Part shown: piece by piece, positions 1 through 4,650 of the stretch
Position numbering within the stretch: position 1 is the stretch's first letter
How the letters are laid out: each line of letters starts with the position of its first letter
IMG/VR virus record: IMGVR_UViG_3300032893_000156
Span: 1 to 39,188 of that record
Source: a virus
Direction: 5' to 3' (one strand)
DNA: 39,188 nucleotides
The notes under the pieces: model-generated
The model's input: the letters and a program-made list of their open reading frames with translations, nothing else
Told to the model about the DNA's origin: nothing
Database searches by the model: none
Program-made: the position numbers and the translations under genes

Positions 1-203
1 CCGGACCCGTCCCCGGACCCGGACCCGGACCCGTCCCCGGACCCGTACCCGTACCCGTACCCGTACCCGTACCCGTACCCGTACCCGGACCCGTACCCGG
101 ACCCGTACCCGTACCCGTACCCGTCCCCGTACCCGGACCCGTACCCGGACCCGTACCCGTACCCGGACCCGTACCCGGACCCGGACCCGGACCCGTACCC
201 GGA
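1..203. repeat. Hexanucleotide tandem array, CCG(GA/TA/TC)C
   Basis: About 33 consecutive units of the pattern CCGNNC fill the left edge, where NN is GA, TA or TC. The array stops in a partial unit at about 203 and the sequence then becomes AT-rich. It starts at base 1, so its true length is unknown, and this kind of repeat commonly ends an assembly. All variation falls on bases 4 and 5 of the unit. Read on the + strand in frame 1 it encodes alternating Pro and Asp/Tyr/Ser. The leftward gene at 227 stops 24 bases away, so the array lies just past the end of that operon. Confidence 0.95.
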
Positions 204-225
204 TATATTTTCGACAGAACCGTAA
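1..225 (+). CDS. Possible C-terminal end of a Pro-Asp/Tyr repeat protein (partial)
   Basis: Frame 1 of the + strand is open from the left edge to a TAA at 223-225. It reads as a Pro-X dipeptide repeat, with X being Asp, Tyr or Ser, followed by a short tail PDIFSTEP. If real, this is the disordered or fibrous C-terminus of a protein whose body lies left of the window, and it would converge on the leftward gene ending at 227. The case is weak, because a hexamer repeat stays open in most frames simply for lack of stop codons. The only positive points are the single clean stop just after the array and the residue choice (Pro, Asp, Tyr, Ser), which is typical of real linkers. It could equally be non-coding satellite DNA. 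Confidence 0.25.
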   Translation, partial: PDPSPDPDPDPSPDPYPYPYPYPYPYPYPDPYPDPYPYPYPSPYPDPYPDPYPYPDPYPDPDPDPYPDIFSTEP

Positions 226-226
226 A

Positions 227-562
227 TTAGTTCCATGGCGCTTTCATCCATTTCTCGGCAGCCTCGGGAGTGACTTCAATCACCGCGGTGACCTTGTTGA
301 GAGTGATACTCGGCACAGCAGGGCCAATCTTGCAAGACTTAGTTGGTCCAGTCGATGCGAGACCCATGAAACCCTTAACATCTGCGGACCAATAAACGCA
401 GTTCTGCGCTCGCTTGATCGTTATGGAACCATCCACGGGCGGCTCCGTCATGTACCCGAAAAATACGCCACGAAATTCCGTGGTCACTACGACTGCCTGT
501 TCTTTGCTTTTCACTTTTCCTCCTTGAATATTCCGTTCTGTCTTGGACGGTTTACTCGGCAT
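227..562 (-). CDS. Small phage protein, DUF6948-like
   Basis: A 111-residue protein that is the last gene of the leftward early operon. The body carries the run VVVTTEFRGVFFGYM, then ARNC-like AQNCVYW, KGFMGLASTGPT, CKIGP and TPEAAEKW. This is the pattern I recall for the small phage family DUF6948, which has no known function; the family name is from memory. The first 20 residues are basic and polar. The start is ATG at 562, preceded by a strong GGAGGA 7 bases upstream. It overlaps the end of the upstream gene by 11 bases, so the two are probably translationally coupled. No catalytic motif is visible. Confidence 0.85.
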   Translation of the reverse strand: MPSKPSKTERNIQGGKVKSKEQAVVVTTEFRGVFFGYMTEPPVDGSITIKRAQNCVYWSADVKGFMGLASTGPTKSCKIGPAVPSITLNKVTAVIEVTPEAAEKWMKAPWN

Positions 563-1106
563 GGGATTCCTCCGCGATTTTCTCGAGCTCCTTCATGCGC
601 TTGTACATTTTCCCGCCGTCACCCTTTGGTTTCTTGCTTTGATCGTGCCAGCCAGCCGATTCAAATAGGGCCGTCAGTTCGTCCCACGCATCGACAAACG
701 GCCTCCACTCGGGACATAGTTCGATGGCTTTGTACAGTTGAGCGCGCCATGCCGGGAAGAGTTGCAATAGCCGATAACACCGTCCAAAATCGTCAGGATC
801 GTGAGGAATGTCGTAACGGCCATGTAAGCTAGATTTTCCCGTAATCGCCGAATAAATCGTCAGCGAACTAGTTCCTGTGTCGCGACCGTGCGCCCACTCA
901 CTAGGAGACATTGGCGGATTCTCTACGTAATTTCCGGGAGGACACTTGGAATGCATCTCCACAAAAGCATTCATGCACGCCAACGCAATCGGAACCGGCT
1001 GCGGAAGATTTACCGACAAACCTTGTCCGCATCGGGTGCAATAACCCATTTCGCCGGGCTTGCCTCCCGGTAAAACCCAATCAACTTTTCGGTCACTGCT
1101 GGGCAT
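552..1106 (-). CDS. Two-module phage protein: CxxC/HxxC zinc-binding head plus GDTG-type domain
   Basis: 184 residues in two parts. Residues 20-57 hold C23, C26, H52 and C55 spaced like a small zinc-binding phage domain (CTRCG then MHSKC). Residues 66-150 hold W-A-H-GRDTGTSS-TIY, then HDPDDFGRCYRLLQLFPAWR and AWDELTALFE, a pattern I have seen as stand-alone hypothetical phage proteins. This therefore looks like a fusion of two proteins that are usually separate. A charged, basic tail follows. Start ATG 1106 has AGGGGAG about 7 bases upstream, inside a 32-base segment copied from the end of the Fis-like gene (see repeats). It is followed by the gene at 562 with an 11-base overlap. The function is unknown; it is an early gene by position. 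Confidence 0.85.
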   Translation of the reverse strand: MPSSDRKVDWVLPGGKPGEMGYCTRCGQGLSVNLPQPVPIALACMNAFVEMHSKCPPGNYVENPPMSPSEWAHGRDTGTSSLTIYSAITGKSSLHGRYDIPHDPDDFGRCYRLLQLFPAWRAQLYKAIELCPEWRPFVDAWDELTALFESAGWHDQSKKPKGDGGKMYKRMKELEKIAEESHAE

Positions 1107-1134
1107 TGGCGATCTCCCCTGGCTTCCCGCTCAT
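1093..1134 (-). CDS. Possible 13-residue leader peptide overlapping the 184-residue gene start
   Basis: A 14-codon reading frame starts at ATG 1134 and ends in TGA at 1093-1095. It overlaps the first codons of the gene at 1106 in another frame. Its start has AAAGGAG with 7 bases spacing, better than most genes here, and this ribosome site overlaps the stop codon of the upstream zinc-ribbon gene. The peptide reads MSGKPGEIANAQQ and shares GKPGEIANAQ with the C-terminus of the Fis-like protein because of the 32-base duplication. It may be a coupling or leader peptide, or an accident of the duplication. Confidence 0.35.
   Translation of the reverse strand: MSGKPGEIANAQQ
1099..1130. repeat. 32-base exact direct repeat, copy A
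   Basis: This segment is identical over 32 bases to 1531-1562. Here it supplies the ribosome-binding site (AGGGGAG on the minus strand) and the ATG of the 184-residue gene. At the other copy the same bases encode the last residues of the Fis-like protein. The bases beside this copy (1131-1145) also match 1359-1373 next to another gene start. Confidence 0.97.
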
Positions 1135-1146
1135 CTCATCTCTCCT

Positions 1147-1362
1147 TTACGTCCGCGCCCCCGCCTTGATTTTGCAACTCGGGCATTCCTGCGGTTCCTC
1201 GGTCGAAAACCACTTGAATCCGCAAGCACAGGCCCACAGAGTTTCGACATGCTCAATGGGCGATGGCTTACAGTCTCTTGGCCGGAAATGGTGCGGACCT
1301 CGCTTCGTTCTGGCGTATGGCTGACCCTTGGAAATTTCCCGTTTGCAATGTGTGCAGGTCAT
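1147..1362 (-). CDS. Small zinc-ribbon protein
   Basis: 71 residues with a CTHC pair at residues 3-6, a single Cys-Lys near 31, a CAC pair around 45-47 and a CPSC pair near 61-64. This suggests one or two zinc knuckles. FRPRDC and WACACGFKWFS are typical of small phage zinc-ribbon proteins. The start is ATG 1362. Upstream lies TAAGGAGAGAGATGAG, in which the stop codon of the previous small gene merges into the ribosome site, a sign of tight coupling. No enzymatic motif is visible, so binding of nucleic acid or protein is a family-level guess. Confidence 0.8.
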   Translation of the reverse strand: MTCTHCKREISKGQPYARTKRGPHHFRPRDCKPSPIEHVETLWACACGFKWFSTEEPQECPSCKIKAGART

Positions 1363-1375
1363 CTCATCTCTCTCC

Positions 1376-1501
1376 TTAGCCGCGAGCTACCTTGAGTTCT
1401 GCGCACTCGCGGCATAGCGGCTTGCCAAACAACCAAAATTTTGTGGAGTGCATTTCCTTAAAGCAATACCAACAAACGAGTTGTTTCAACAATCTAGCCA
1501 T
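1376..1501 (-). CDS. 41-residue CxxC protein
   Basis: A short gene between the Fis-like regulator and the zinc-ribbon gene. The protein starts MARLLKQLVCWYCFKEMHS and ends LCRECAELKVARG, giving CWYC and CREC pairs that could hold one zinc ion. Start ATG 1501 has GGAGGATTT directly upstream (GGAGG, 4 bases spacing). Its TAA stop at 1376-1378 is part of the ribosome-binding site of the next gene. The good ribosome site, paired cysteines and operon fit make it a real gene although it is very short. It could be a treble-clef-like mini protein; the function is unknown. Confidence 0.75.
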   Translation of the reverse strand: MARLLKQLVCWYCFKEMHSTKFWLFGKPLCRECAELKVARG

Positions 1502-1527
1502 AAATCCTCCTAATCCTCCGTTTACTC

Positions 1528-1791
1528 TTACTGGGCATTGGCGATCTCCCCTGGCTTCCCGCGTTTTCGATAAAGCGTATTTCTTCCAATTCCCAAACGT
1601 ATCGCCGCTTCTACGATGTTTCCGTCACACAGATCCAACGCAAATTCGATGTACTCGCGCTCAACCTCAAGCACTACCGCAGTGAGCGGCCGTAGCGATT
1701 CCAGTTGCTCGCGGCGCCAGTTTGCATATTCAGCCCGCGTCATGTTCTCCAGAACCTCAGACTCCGGCACGATTTTTAATATGTTCCCCAT
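1528..1791 (-). CDS. Fis-type helix-turn-helix DNA-binding protein
   Basis: 87 residues. The C-terminal half has the pattern EYIEFALDLCDGNIVEAA-RLGIGRNTLYRKRG, the classic Fis/NtrC C-terminal HTH (GN--EAA--LGI-R-TLYRK). It lacks any AAA+ or receiver part, so it is a stand-alone DNA-binding module, probably an early regulator or nucleoid-like protein. The start could be ATG 1791 or the GTG one codon before (1794). Both sit within 8 bases of the stop of the upstream frame, and neither has a strong ribosome site. The last ten codons are duplicated upstream of the 184-residue gene. Confidence 0.85.
   Translation of the reverse strand: MGNILKIVPESEVLENMTRAEYANWRREQLESLRPLTAVVLEVEREYIEFALDLCDGNIVEAAIRLGIGRNTLYRKRGKPGEIANAQ
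1531..1562. repeat. 32-base exact direct repeat, copy B
   Basis: The same 32 bases as 1099-1130. In this copy they code for the last ten residues (GKPGEIANAQ) of the Fis-like protein, so this is likely the source copy. Confidence 0.97.
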
Positions 1792-1797
1792 CACACA

Positions 1798-2049
1798 TTA
1801 CTGTACCACGCGGGATTGTTCCACGGGAAGCATTATTTCCACTTGACCCAGAACTGTTCCAAATGGGATACTTTTCTCATGATCCGCTGCGACCATCCCG
1901 TACTGGTTCCACTCCCGGTCGTACTCTGCGATCCGACCCAGCCGGCCAACCTGCGCGATGATGAGGTAGAAGTGGTCATGCTGTGCGGCGTTTGCCGCGC
2001 GAGGGTTGAGCGAAACGGATGTTTTGATTCTCGAGCACCTGGCGAGCAT
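1798..2049 (-). CDS. Uncertain small protein; may be the shifted C-terminal part of the preceding gene
   Basis: The minus frame ending in TAA at 1798 has protein-like composition in its last 60 codons (DHFYLIIAQVGRLGRIAEYD ... IPFGTVLGQVEIMLPVE). The first usable start is ATG 2049, but the residues from there to about 1978 look unlike a protein because the 80-residue gene uses another frame there. The only ribosome-like site (AGGAA) is about 13 bases away. Two readings are possible. It may be a separate gene with a poor start, or the 80-residue gene may continue into this frame by a +1 shift at its UGA-C stop (1978-1976). The second reading gives a joined protein of about 138 residues. I cannot decide between them. 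Confidence 0.45.
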   Translation of the reverse strand: MLARCSRIKTSVSLNPRAANAAQHDHFYLIIAQVGRLGRIAEYDREWNQYGMVAADHEKSIPFGTVLGQVEIMLPVEQSRVVQ

Positions 2050-2218
2050 CTTCCGAAATCGGTTTCCTCGGGCCTTCCCATGCCGGCGAGAGTAATCGCT
2101 CACGCAAGTTCGTGTACACCAGTCCACCTTCACGCCTGAGTTGCTGCACTGTGCTTAGCGGCATAACATCCCCAGCAAGATCCCCACTGTGTGAGTCCGG
2201 AGTTAGGATGAATTTCAC
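1976..2218 (-). CDS. 80-residue early protein, unknown function
   Basis: The frame starts at GTG 2218 with GGAGAT 7 bases upstream, or at ATG 2164 with GGGGA 5 bases upstream. Either start lies inside the end of the upstream HTH gene (89 or 35 bases overlap). The protein contains LSTVQQLRREGGLVYTNLRERLLSP and SEDARQVLENQNIRFAQPSRGKRR, rich in charged helix-forming residues with a basic tail. No known motif is seen. It ends in TGA followed by C, a weak stop context, and the next frame over is open from that very point (see the entry at 1798). Confidence 0.6.
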   Translation of the reverse strand: MKFILTPDSHSGDLAGDVMPLSTVQQLRREGGLVYTNLRERLLSPAWEGPRKPISEDARQVLENQNIRFAQPSRGKRRTA

Positions 2219-2669
2219 AATTCTGATCTCCGCTCTTAATGATGTTTCTTGATGTTTCTTCCTTATTGCGCGCGCTCCTAGTGGGCAGGGTCACCGCTCT
2301 GGGTGGGCGGGGTGGTGAAGACCCTGCCAACGTAGTAGGCAGGGTATATTCGCGTCCTGACTGTCCAGATACTCGCCCTTTAATAGTTCTCCATGGAGTC
2401 TTTTCAGGAAGATTTATAACCATAATTCGATACCGGGTCGATGCGTCACCAGTCTCAACCGGGGTTCCGTTTAGGTATCCAGCCTCACGAAAGAACGCAA
2501 GTATCTTTTGCACTCCACTCCGCGATAAACCAGTTTTCCACACAAGATGCCGCACCGATGGGTACGCAAAGCCGTCATCATCGGCACAGTCCGCAATTGC
2601 TTGCATCAGGAGCATTTGCGCGCCTGAAAGAGCTGATCTCCAGACGCACGCCTGAATCTCAACGCTCAA
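2130..2669 (-). CDS. Helix-turn-helix replication-type protein
   Basis: 179 residues. The first 65 match the winged-helix head of many phage replication-initiation or primosome-loader proteins: W-S-LSGAQ-LLMQAIADCADDDGFAYPS, then LVWKTGLSRSGVQKILAFFREAGYL. The middle is a Pro/Thr-rich basic linker. The tail has C-x6-H...SGLTQWGSCWGCY, a cysteine-containing end also common in such proteins. The start is TTG 2669, overlapping the TGA of the HNH gene (TTGA), with AGGAAGGG 6 bases upstream. It probably binds phage DNA during replication or regulation. No partner such as a DnaC-like loader is encoded beside it. Confidence 0.8.
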   Translation of the reverse strand: MSVEIQACVWRSALSGAQMLLMQAIADCADDDGFAYPSVRHLVWKTGLSRSGVQKILAFFREAGYLNGTPVETGDASTRYRIMVINLPEKTPWRTIKGRVSGQSGREYTLPTTLAGSSPPRPPRAVTLPTRSARNKEETSRNIIKSGDQNCEIHPNSGLTQWGSCWGCYAAKHSAATQA

Positions 2670-3055
2670 TTCGTACCCTTCCTTGAATTACAAGATCGAC
2701 AAAGCGGTCGGAGGTTTTCAGGATCATCCGTTCCCCCTCTTACAACCGCAATCACGTGGTCAATTGTTATATCTTTCTCAGTTCCGCAGTTATGACAAAT
2801 TTTGCCGTCGCGAGCAAATACCGCATCACGGAGCGATCGGGGTAAGTTATTTCTCTTTTCCCACGGGGCCGGGTGAACAACGCGCCTCGGGCCGATTCGC
2901 AACGCCCATCCTTCCCAATCGCTTGTTCGCGTACCAGGCGGGCGATTGGCGTCCCATAGAAGGAAATCAATTTTCTCCTCTAACGTAAGTTTCTCGAAAC
3001 AGGACGCCATAAGGTCGTACCACCGTAGAAAACCGTAAGTATTCCGCACAGACAT
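2666..3055 (-). CDS. HNH endonuclease
   Basis: 129 residues. The C-terminal domain is a textbook HNH fold: AVFARDGKICHNCG, then ITIDHVIAVVRGGTDDPENLRPLCRSCNSRKG. The HNH residues are the His of DHV, the Asn of ENLRPLC and the paired cysteines CxxC/CxxC that bind structural zinc. The N-terminal 60 residues are helical and unassigned. It is the first gene of the leftward operon, 80 bases downstream of a promoter-like element at 3137-3167. Phage HNH proteins act in DNA nicking, packaging or homing. This one is far from the terminase, so homing or replication/recombination is more likely; that is an inference. Confidence 0.92.
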   Translation of the reverse strand: MSVRNTYGFLRWYDLMASCFEKLTLEEKIDFLLWDANRPPGTRTSDWEGWALRIGPRRVVHPAPWEKRNNLPRSLRDAVFARDGKICHNCGTEKDITIDHVIAVVRGGTDDPENLRPLCRSCNSRKGTN

Positions 3056-3136
3056 GTTTCCCGACCTTTATGGGGCACCAAGCACGGGTCGAGTCGCAAC
3101 TCAGTGCCCCGGACCTTCTGGGAGAAGGCGGTAGCA

Positions 3137-3167
3137 AATATACGGCAAACACCCGATTGACTGTCAA
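3137..3167 (-). promoter_or_regulatory. Predicted promoter for the leftward early operon
   Basis: On the minus strand a perfect TTGACA (3167-3162) is followed 19 bases later by TATATT (3142-3137). The spacing is slightly long for a sigma70-type promoter. The expected start is near 3130, giving a leader of about 75 bases before the HNH gene. The leader holds a small hairpin, CCTTCT/AGAAGG with a 3-base loop. Confidence 0.6.
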
Positions 3168-3200
3168 CACTGATTTTTTGCGTCGTCGTGGAAAACTCGG

Positions 3201-3398
3201 CTACTGCGTCTTGAGATGCGGCGTGGAGCGCTCACTTCCACACAAATCGGCAGCTTGGAAAACCAGCACTTCGGCCTGATCCAGTTTCTGAATCATGAAC
3301 GCCTGGACCTCGCGCATGTTGCCGATCATGTAACTCTGCAACAAGATCAGCGCGACCGCACAGGAATGCAGCACCGAATGAAAAATTGATTTGTTCAC
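3201..3398 (-). CDS. Small single-span membrane protein
   Basis: 65 residues starting at GTG 3398 (MNKSIFHSVLHSC...), with GGAG 8 bases upstream. Residues 9-25 (LHSCAVALILLQSYMIG) form one hydrophobic stretch. An amphipathic helical region follows (MREVQAFMIQKLDQAEVLVFQ), then a short polar tail. It is transcribed leftward from the divergent control region shared with the ribbon-helix-helix gene, so it is probably an early or lysogeny-state gene. It could be a superinfection-exclusion or host-membrane modifier, or a holin-like protein; the sequence does not discriminate. The frame is open further upstream, but that extension would run across the promoter. Confidence 0.65.
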   Translation of the reverse strand: MNKSIFHSVLHSCAVALILLQSYMIGNMREVQAFMIQKLDQAEVLVFQAADLCGSERSTPHLKTQ

Positions 3399-3424
3399 GT
3401 TAGTTTCTCCGGAGGTGACTTCTC

Positions 3425-3453
3425 GGTGTAGCACGCACGCTCCCCGATTGCAA
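3425..3453 (-). promoter_or_regulatory. Leftward promoter of the membrane protein gene
   Basis: On the minus strand TTGCAA (3453-3448) is followed by 17 bases, then TACACC (3430-3425) with an upstream TGC (3433-3431), an extended -10 arrangement. The -35 box lies in the left arm of the palindrome 3449-3466. The -10 match is modest (3 of 6) and rests partly on symmetry with the rightward promoter. Confidence 0.5.
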
Positions 3454-3466
3454 GATAATTCTTGCA
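3449..3466. promoter_or_regulatory. Operator-like palindrome covering two -35 boxes
   Basis: A perfect inverted repeat, TGCAAGA-TAAT-TCTTGCA. Each arm contains the TTGCA core of a -35 box, one for the leftward and one for the rightward promoter. A dimer or tetramer bound here would silence both. The ribbon-helix-helix protein encoded immediately to the right is the obvious candidate. Confidence 0.7.
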
Positions 3467-3490
3467 CTGGTGTCACTGTTGTGCTACTGT
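3462..3490 (+). promoter_or_regulatory. Rightward extended -10 promoter of the regulator gene
   Basis: TTGCAC (3462-3467), 17 bases, then TACTGT (3485-3490) preceded by TGC, a good extended -10. The expected transcription start is about 3497, only about 3 bases before the ATG at 3500. The mRNA would then be practically leaderless, and indeed no ribosome-binding sequence precedes that ATG. Confidence 0.65.
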
Positions 3491-3499
3491 GCTCCCGCG

Positions 3500-3673
3500 A
3501 TGACTAAACAAATTCCCTCTTTCTCTGTTCGACTCAACCGCAAAGAAATGGCCGCATTGCGCCGGCTCATGAAGAATTGGAAGCTAACGCGCAATGCAGC
3601 GCTACGCAGGGCTGTCAAGCAGTGCGACGATTACGTGTTCATGCAGCAAGTCGTAAGGCCGAAAGCGGCATGA
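3500..3673 (+). CDS. Ribbon-helix-helix transcriptional regulator
   Basis: 57 residues. A short strand, SFSVRLN (residues 7-13), is followed by helix KEMAALRRLMKNW and helix LTRNAALRRAVKQC, the order and spacing of Arc/CopG/MetJ-type ribbon-helix-helix DNA-binding proteins. ATG 3500 is preferred over an upstream in-frame start at 3470 because the latter would lie inside the promoter. There is no Shine-Dalgarno sequence, and the predicted transcript starts about 3 bases upstream, as for lambda cI from PRM. It probably represses itself and the divergent membrane protein through the palindrome at 3449-3466. It is coupled to the next gene by an ATGA overlap. Confidence 0.82.
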   Translation: MTKQIPSFSVRLNRKEMAALRRLMKNWKLTRNAALRRAVKQCDDYVFMQQVVRPKAA

Positions 3674-4119
3674 TCCAACGATTCGCTCGGCTCAAGCGCT
3701 CTCGCGTTCGGCGCAGTGATAAGGCCCAATCGCGGCACGATATGACCGTCGAACTTGATGGTCTGGTGCGGTCGCTCGTGCTCGCCCGGGACAAACATGC
3801 CTGCGTCAAATGCGGAGCCGGTGGGCCGAATGTTGTTCTTCAAGCATCCCACATTCTCTCCAAAGGGCCGGCATCTCGCATCCGGTTCGATACCCACAAC
3901 GTTTTAACCATGTGCCTTCGGTGTCACATCTACTGGTGGCACAAGGAACCGACCGCGGCTTATGAGTGGCTCGAACAAAAGTATCCGGGCCGACTCGCCG
4001 AGTTGCGCATCATGGCAGCTACGGCGCCGCGCGTCGATATGCCTATGCTTCTACTCTGTTTGCGCCAGGAGGTTCTTCGTCTTGAAAGTTCCAGCCCATC
4101 TCCAACAACGCATCCCTGA
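3670..4119 (+). CDS. HNH endonuclease, NinG-like arrangement
   Basis: 149 residues starting at ATG 3670, which overlaps the TGA of the regulator gene (ATGA). Visible are C45 and C48 (CVKCG), H61 in QASHILSKG, N77 in DTHNVLTMC, C82 and C85 (CLRCH), and H91. This is the zinc-supported HNH layout seen in phage nucleases of the NinG and restriction-type HNH groups. The N-terminal 35 residues are basic. The C-terminus ends inside the next, overlapping frame. NinG-like proteins take part in phage recombination; here it sits at the head of a block that also has a Sak4-like ATPase, which suits that role. The assignment to NinG specifically is tentative. Confidence 0.85.
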   Translation: MIQRFARLKRSRVRRSDKAQSRHDMTVELDGLVRSLVLARDKHACVKCGAGGPNVVLQASHILSKGPASRIRFDTHNVLTMCLRCHIYWWHKEPTAAYEWLEQKYPGRLAELRIMAATAPRVDMPMLLLCLRQEVLRLESSSPSPTTHP

Positions 4120-4522
4120 CGAGAAGTTGCAGAATCTTCTCGCCGCGCGCGGCTATGATGTCCCGCTCATTGTTATCCGCCTGTGGTCAAGACACATGGG
4201 CTACAACAACAAATTCTCCCGCTACGCCGTAGAACGCTGGCTCCTGTGGGCGCCAGGTGCCCAAGGGCGTGCGCCTCATTTCCCCGAACATCTTGCTATG
4301 TTTGAGCGCCGGATCTGCGATTGGCGCCGCCTGCAGAATTCTCTTGACAGGTCATACGCAGTTATGCATACTAGCGTACATGAAGACGATCAAGGCATTT
4401 CAGATACCGGAACTGCTTCGGAAGCGGCAGGGCGATCGTACCCAGCGCGAGCTAGCGGAGGAGTTGGGAATCAGTCCTCAACATCTCGGCGACTTGCTGT
4501 TGGGACGGCGAATGCCCGGTAA
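4082..4522 (+). CDS. Unknown basic protein, out-of-frame overlap with the downstream repressor gene
   Basis: The start is TTG 4082, with a perfect AGGAGG at 4067-4072 and 9 bases spacing. The first 90 residues look like a folded protein (LQNLLAARGYDVPLIVIRLW, YAVERWLLWAPG, FERRICDWRRLQN). The last 50 or so (HEDDQGISDTGTASEAAG...) look like out-of-frame reading, because the XRE-type gene at 4380-4580 occupies the other frame. The gene may once have ended near 4350 and been extended when the repressor and its promoter were placed here. It overlaps the end of the HNH gene by 38 bases. No known family was recognised. Confidence 0.5.
   Translation: MKVPAHLQQRIPDEKLQNLLAARGYDVPLIVIRLWSRHMGYNNKFSRYAVERWLLWAPGAQGRAPHFPEHLAMFERRICDWRRLQNSLDRSYAVMHTSVHEDDQGISDTGTASEAAGRSYPARASGGVGNQSSTSRRLAVGTANAR
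4344..4378 (+). promoter_or_regulatory. Promoter plus dyad operator of the XRE-type repressor
   Basis: A perfect -35 TTGACA (4344-4349), 17 bases, then -10 CATACT (4367-4372). An imperfect 24-base dyad from 4355 to 4378 (TACGC...GCGTA arms, TATGCATA at the centre; 9 of 12 positions symmetric) covers the spacer, the -10 and the transcription start. This is the expected layout for autorepression by the gene that begins at 4380. The predicted start site coincides with the ATG, so the transcript is leaderless. Confidence 0.7.
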
Positions 4523-4580
4523 AACGCTTCGGAAGCGTATGGGCATTGAGAAGCGGATTACGTTCGTAATCCAAGAGTGA
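4380..4580 (+). CDS. XRE/Cro-type helix-turn-helix repressor
   Basis: 66 residues. The run RTQRELAEELGISPQHLGDLL followed by GRRMPG-TLRKRMGI is a typical lambda-repressor-like HTH, as long as Cro and without an oligomerisation or protease-sensing domain. ATG 4380 lies 7 bases after the -10 box, and there is no ribosome site, so translation is probably leaderless. A 24-base dyad overlaps its promoter, which points to autoregulation. A hairpin terminator follows at 4597. With the ribbon-helix-helix protein at 3500 it gives this phage two small regulators in the same block; which one decides lysis versus lysogeny cannot be read from sequence. Confidence 0.85.
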   Translation: MKTIKAFQIPELLRKRQGDRTQRELAEELGISPQHLGDLLLGRRMPGKTLRKRMGIEKRITFVIQE

Positions 4581-4596
4581 CGTTCCCCTTGGAAGC

Positions 4597-4632
4597 ACGC
4601 GGCCCACGCGCTGAATTCGGGCCGCGTCTTTT
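4597..4632 (+). terminator. Rho-independent terminator after the repressor gene
   Basis: A perfect 9-base-pair stem, ACGCGGCCC (4597-4605) with GGGCCGCGT (4619-4627), a 13-base loop, then CTTTT. The U run is short, so termination may be partial, which would allow read-through to the replication genes that start at 4651. Confidence 0.65.
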
Positions 4633-4650
4633 CCTCGATTGGAGGATGCG

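Noticed and set aside
1-203. Telomere-like or CRISPR-like interpretation of the hexamer array
   Set aside because: Units are uninterrupted 6-mers with three variants and no spacers; nothing suggests a chromosome end other than the contig limit.
1833-1978. Third minus-strand frame starting at the ATG that overlaps the TGA of the 80-residue gene
   Set aside because: The ATGA overlap is attractive, but the product is low-complexity Ser/Thr/Arg-rich and looks like out-of-frame reading of the DHFYLII frame.
1816-2139. A + strand frame opposite the 1798-2218 genes
   Set aside because: No start signal, wrong direction for the operon, and the minus-strand frames look more protein-like.
2239-2258. 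A 10-base tandem duplication (GATGTTTCTT twice)
   Set aside because: Lies within coding sequence of the HTH protein and is explained by its residues; too short to mean more.
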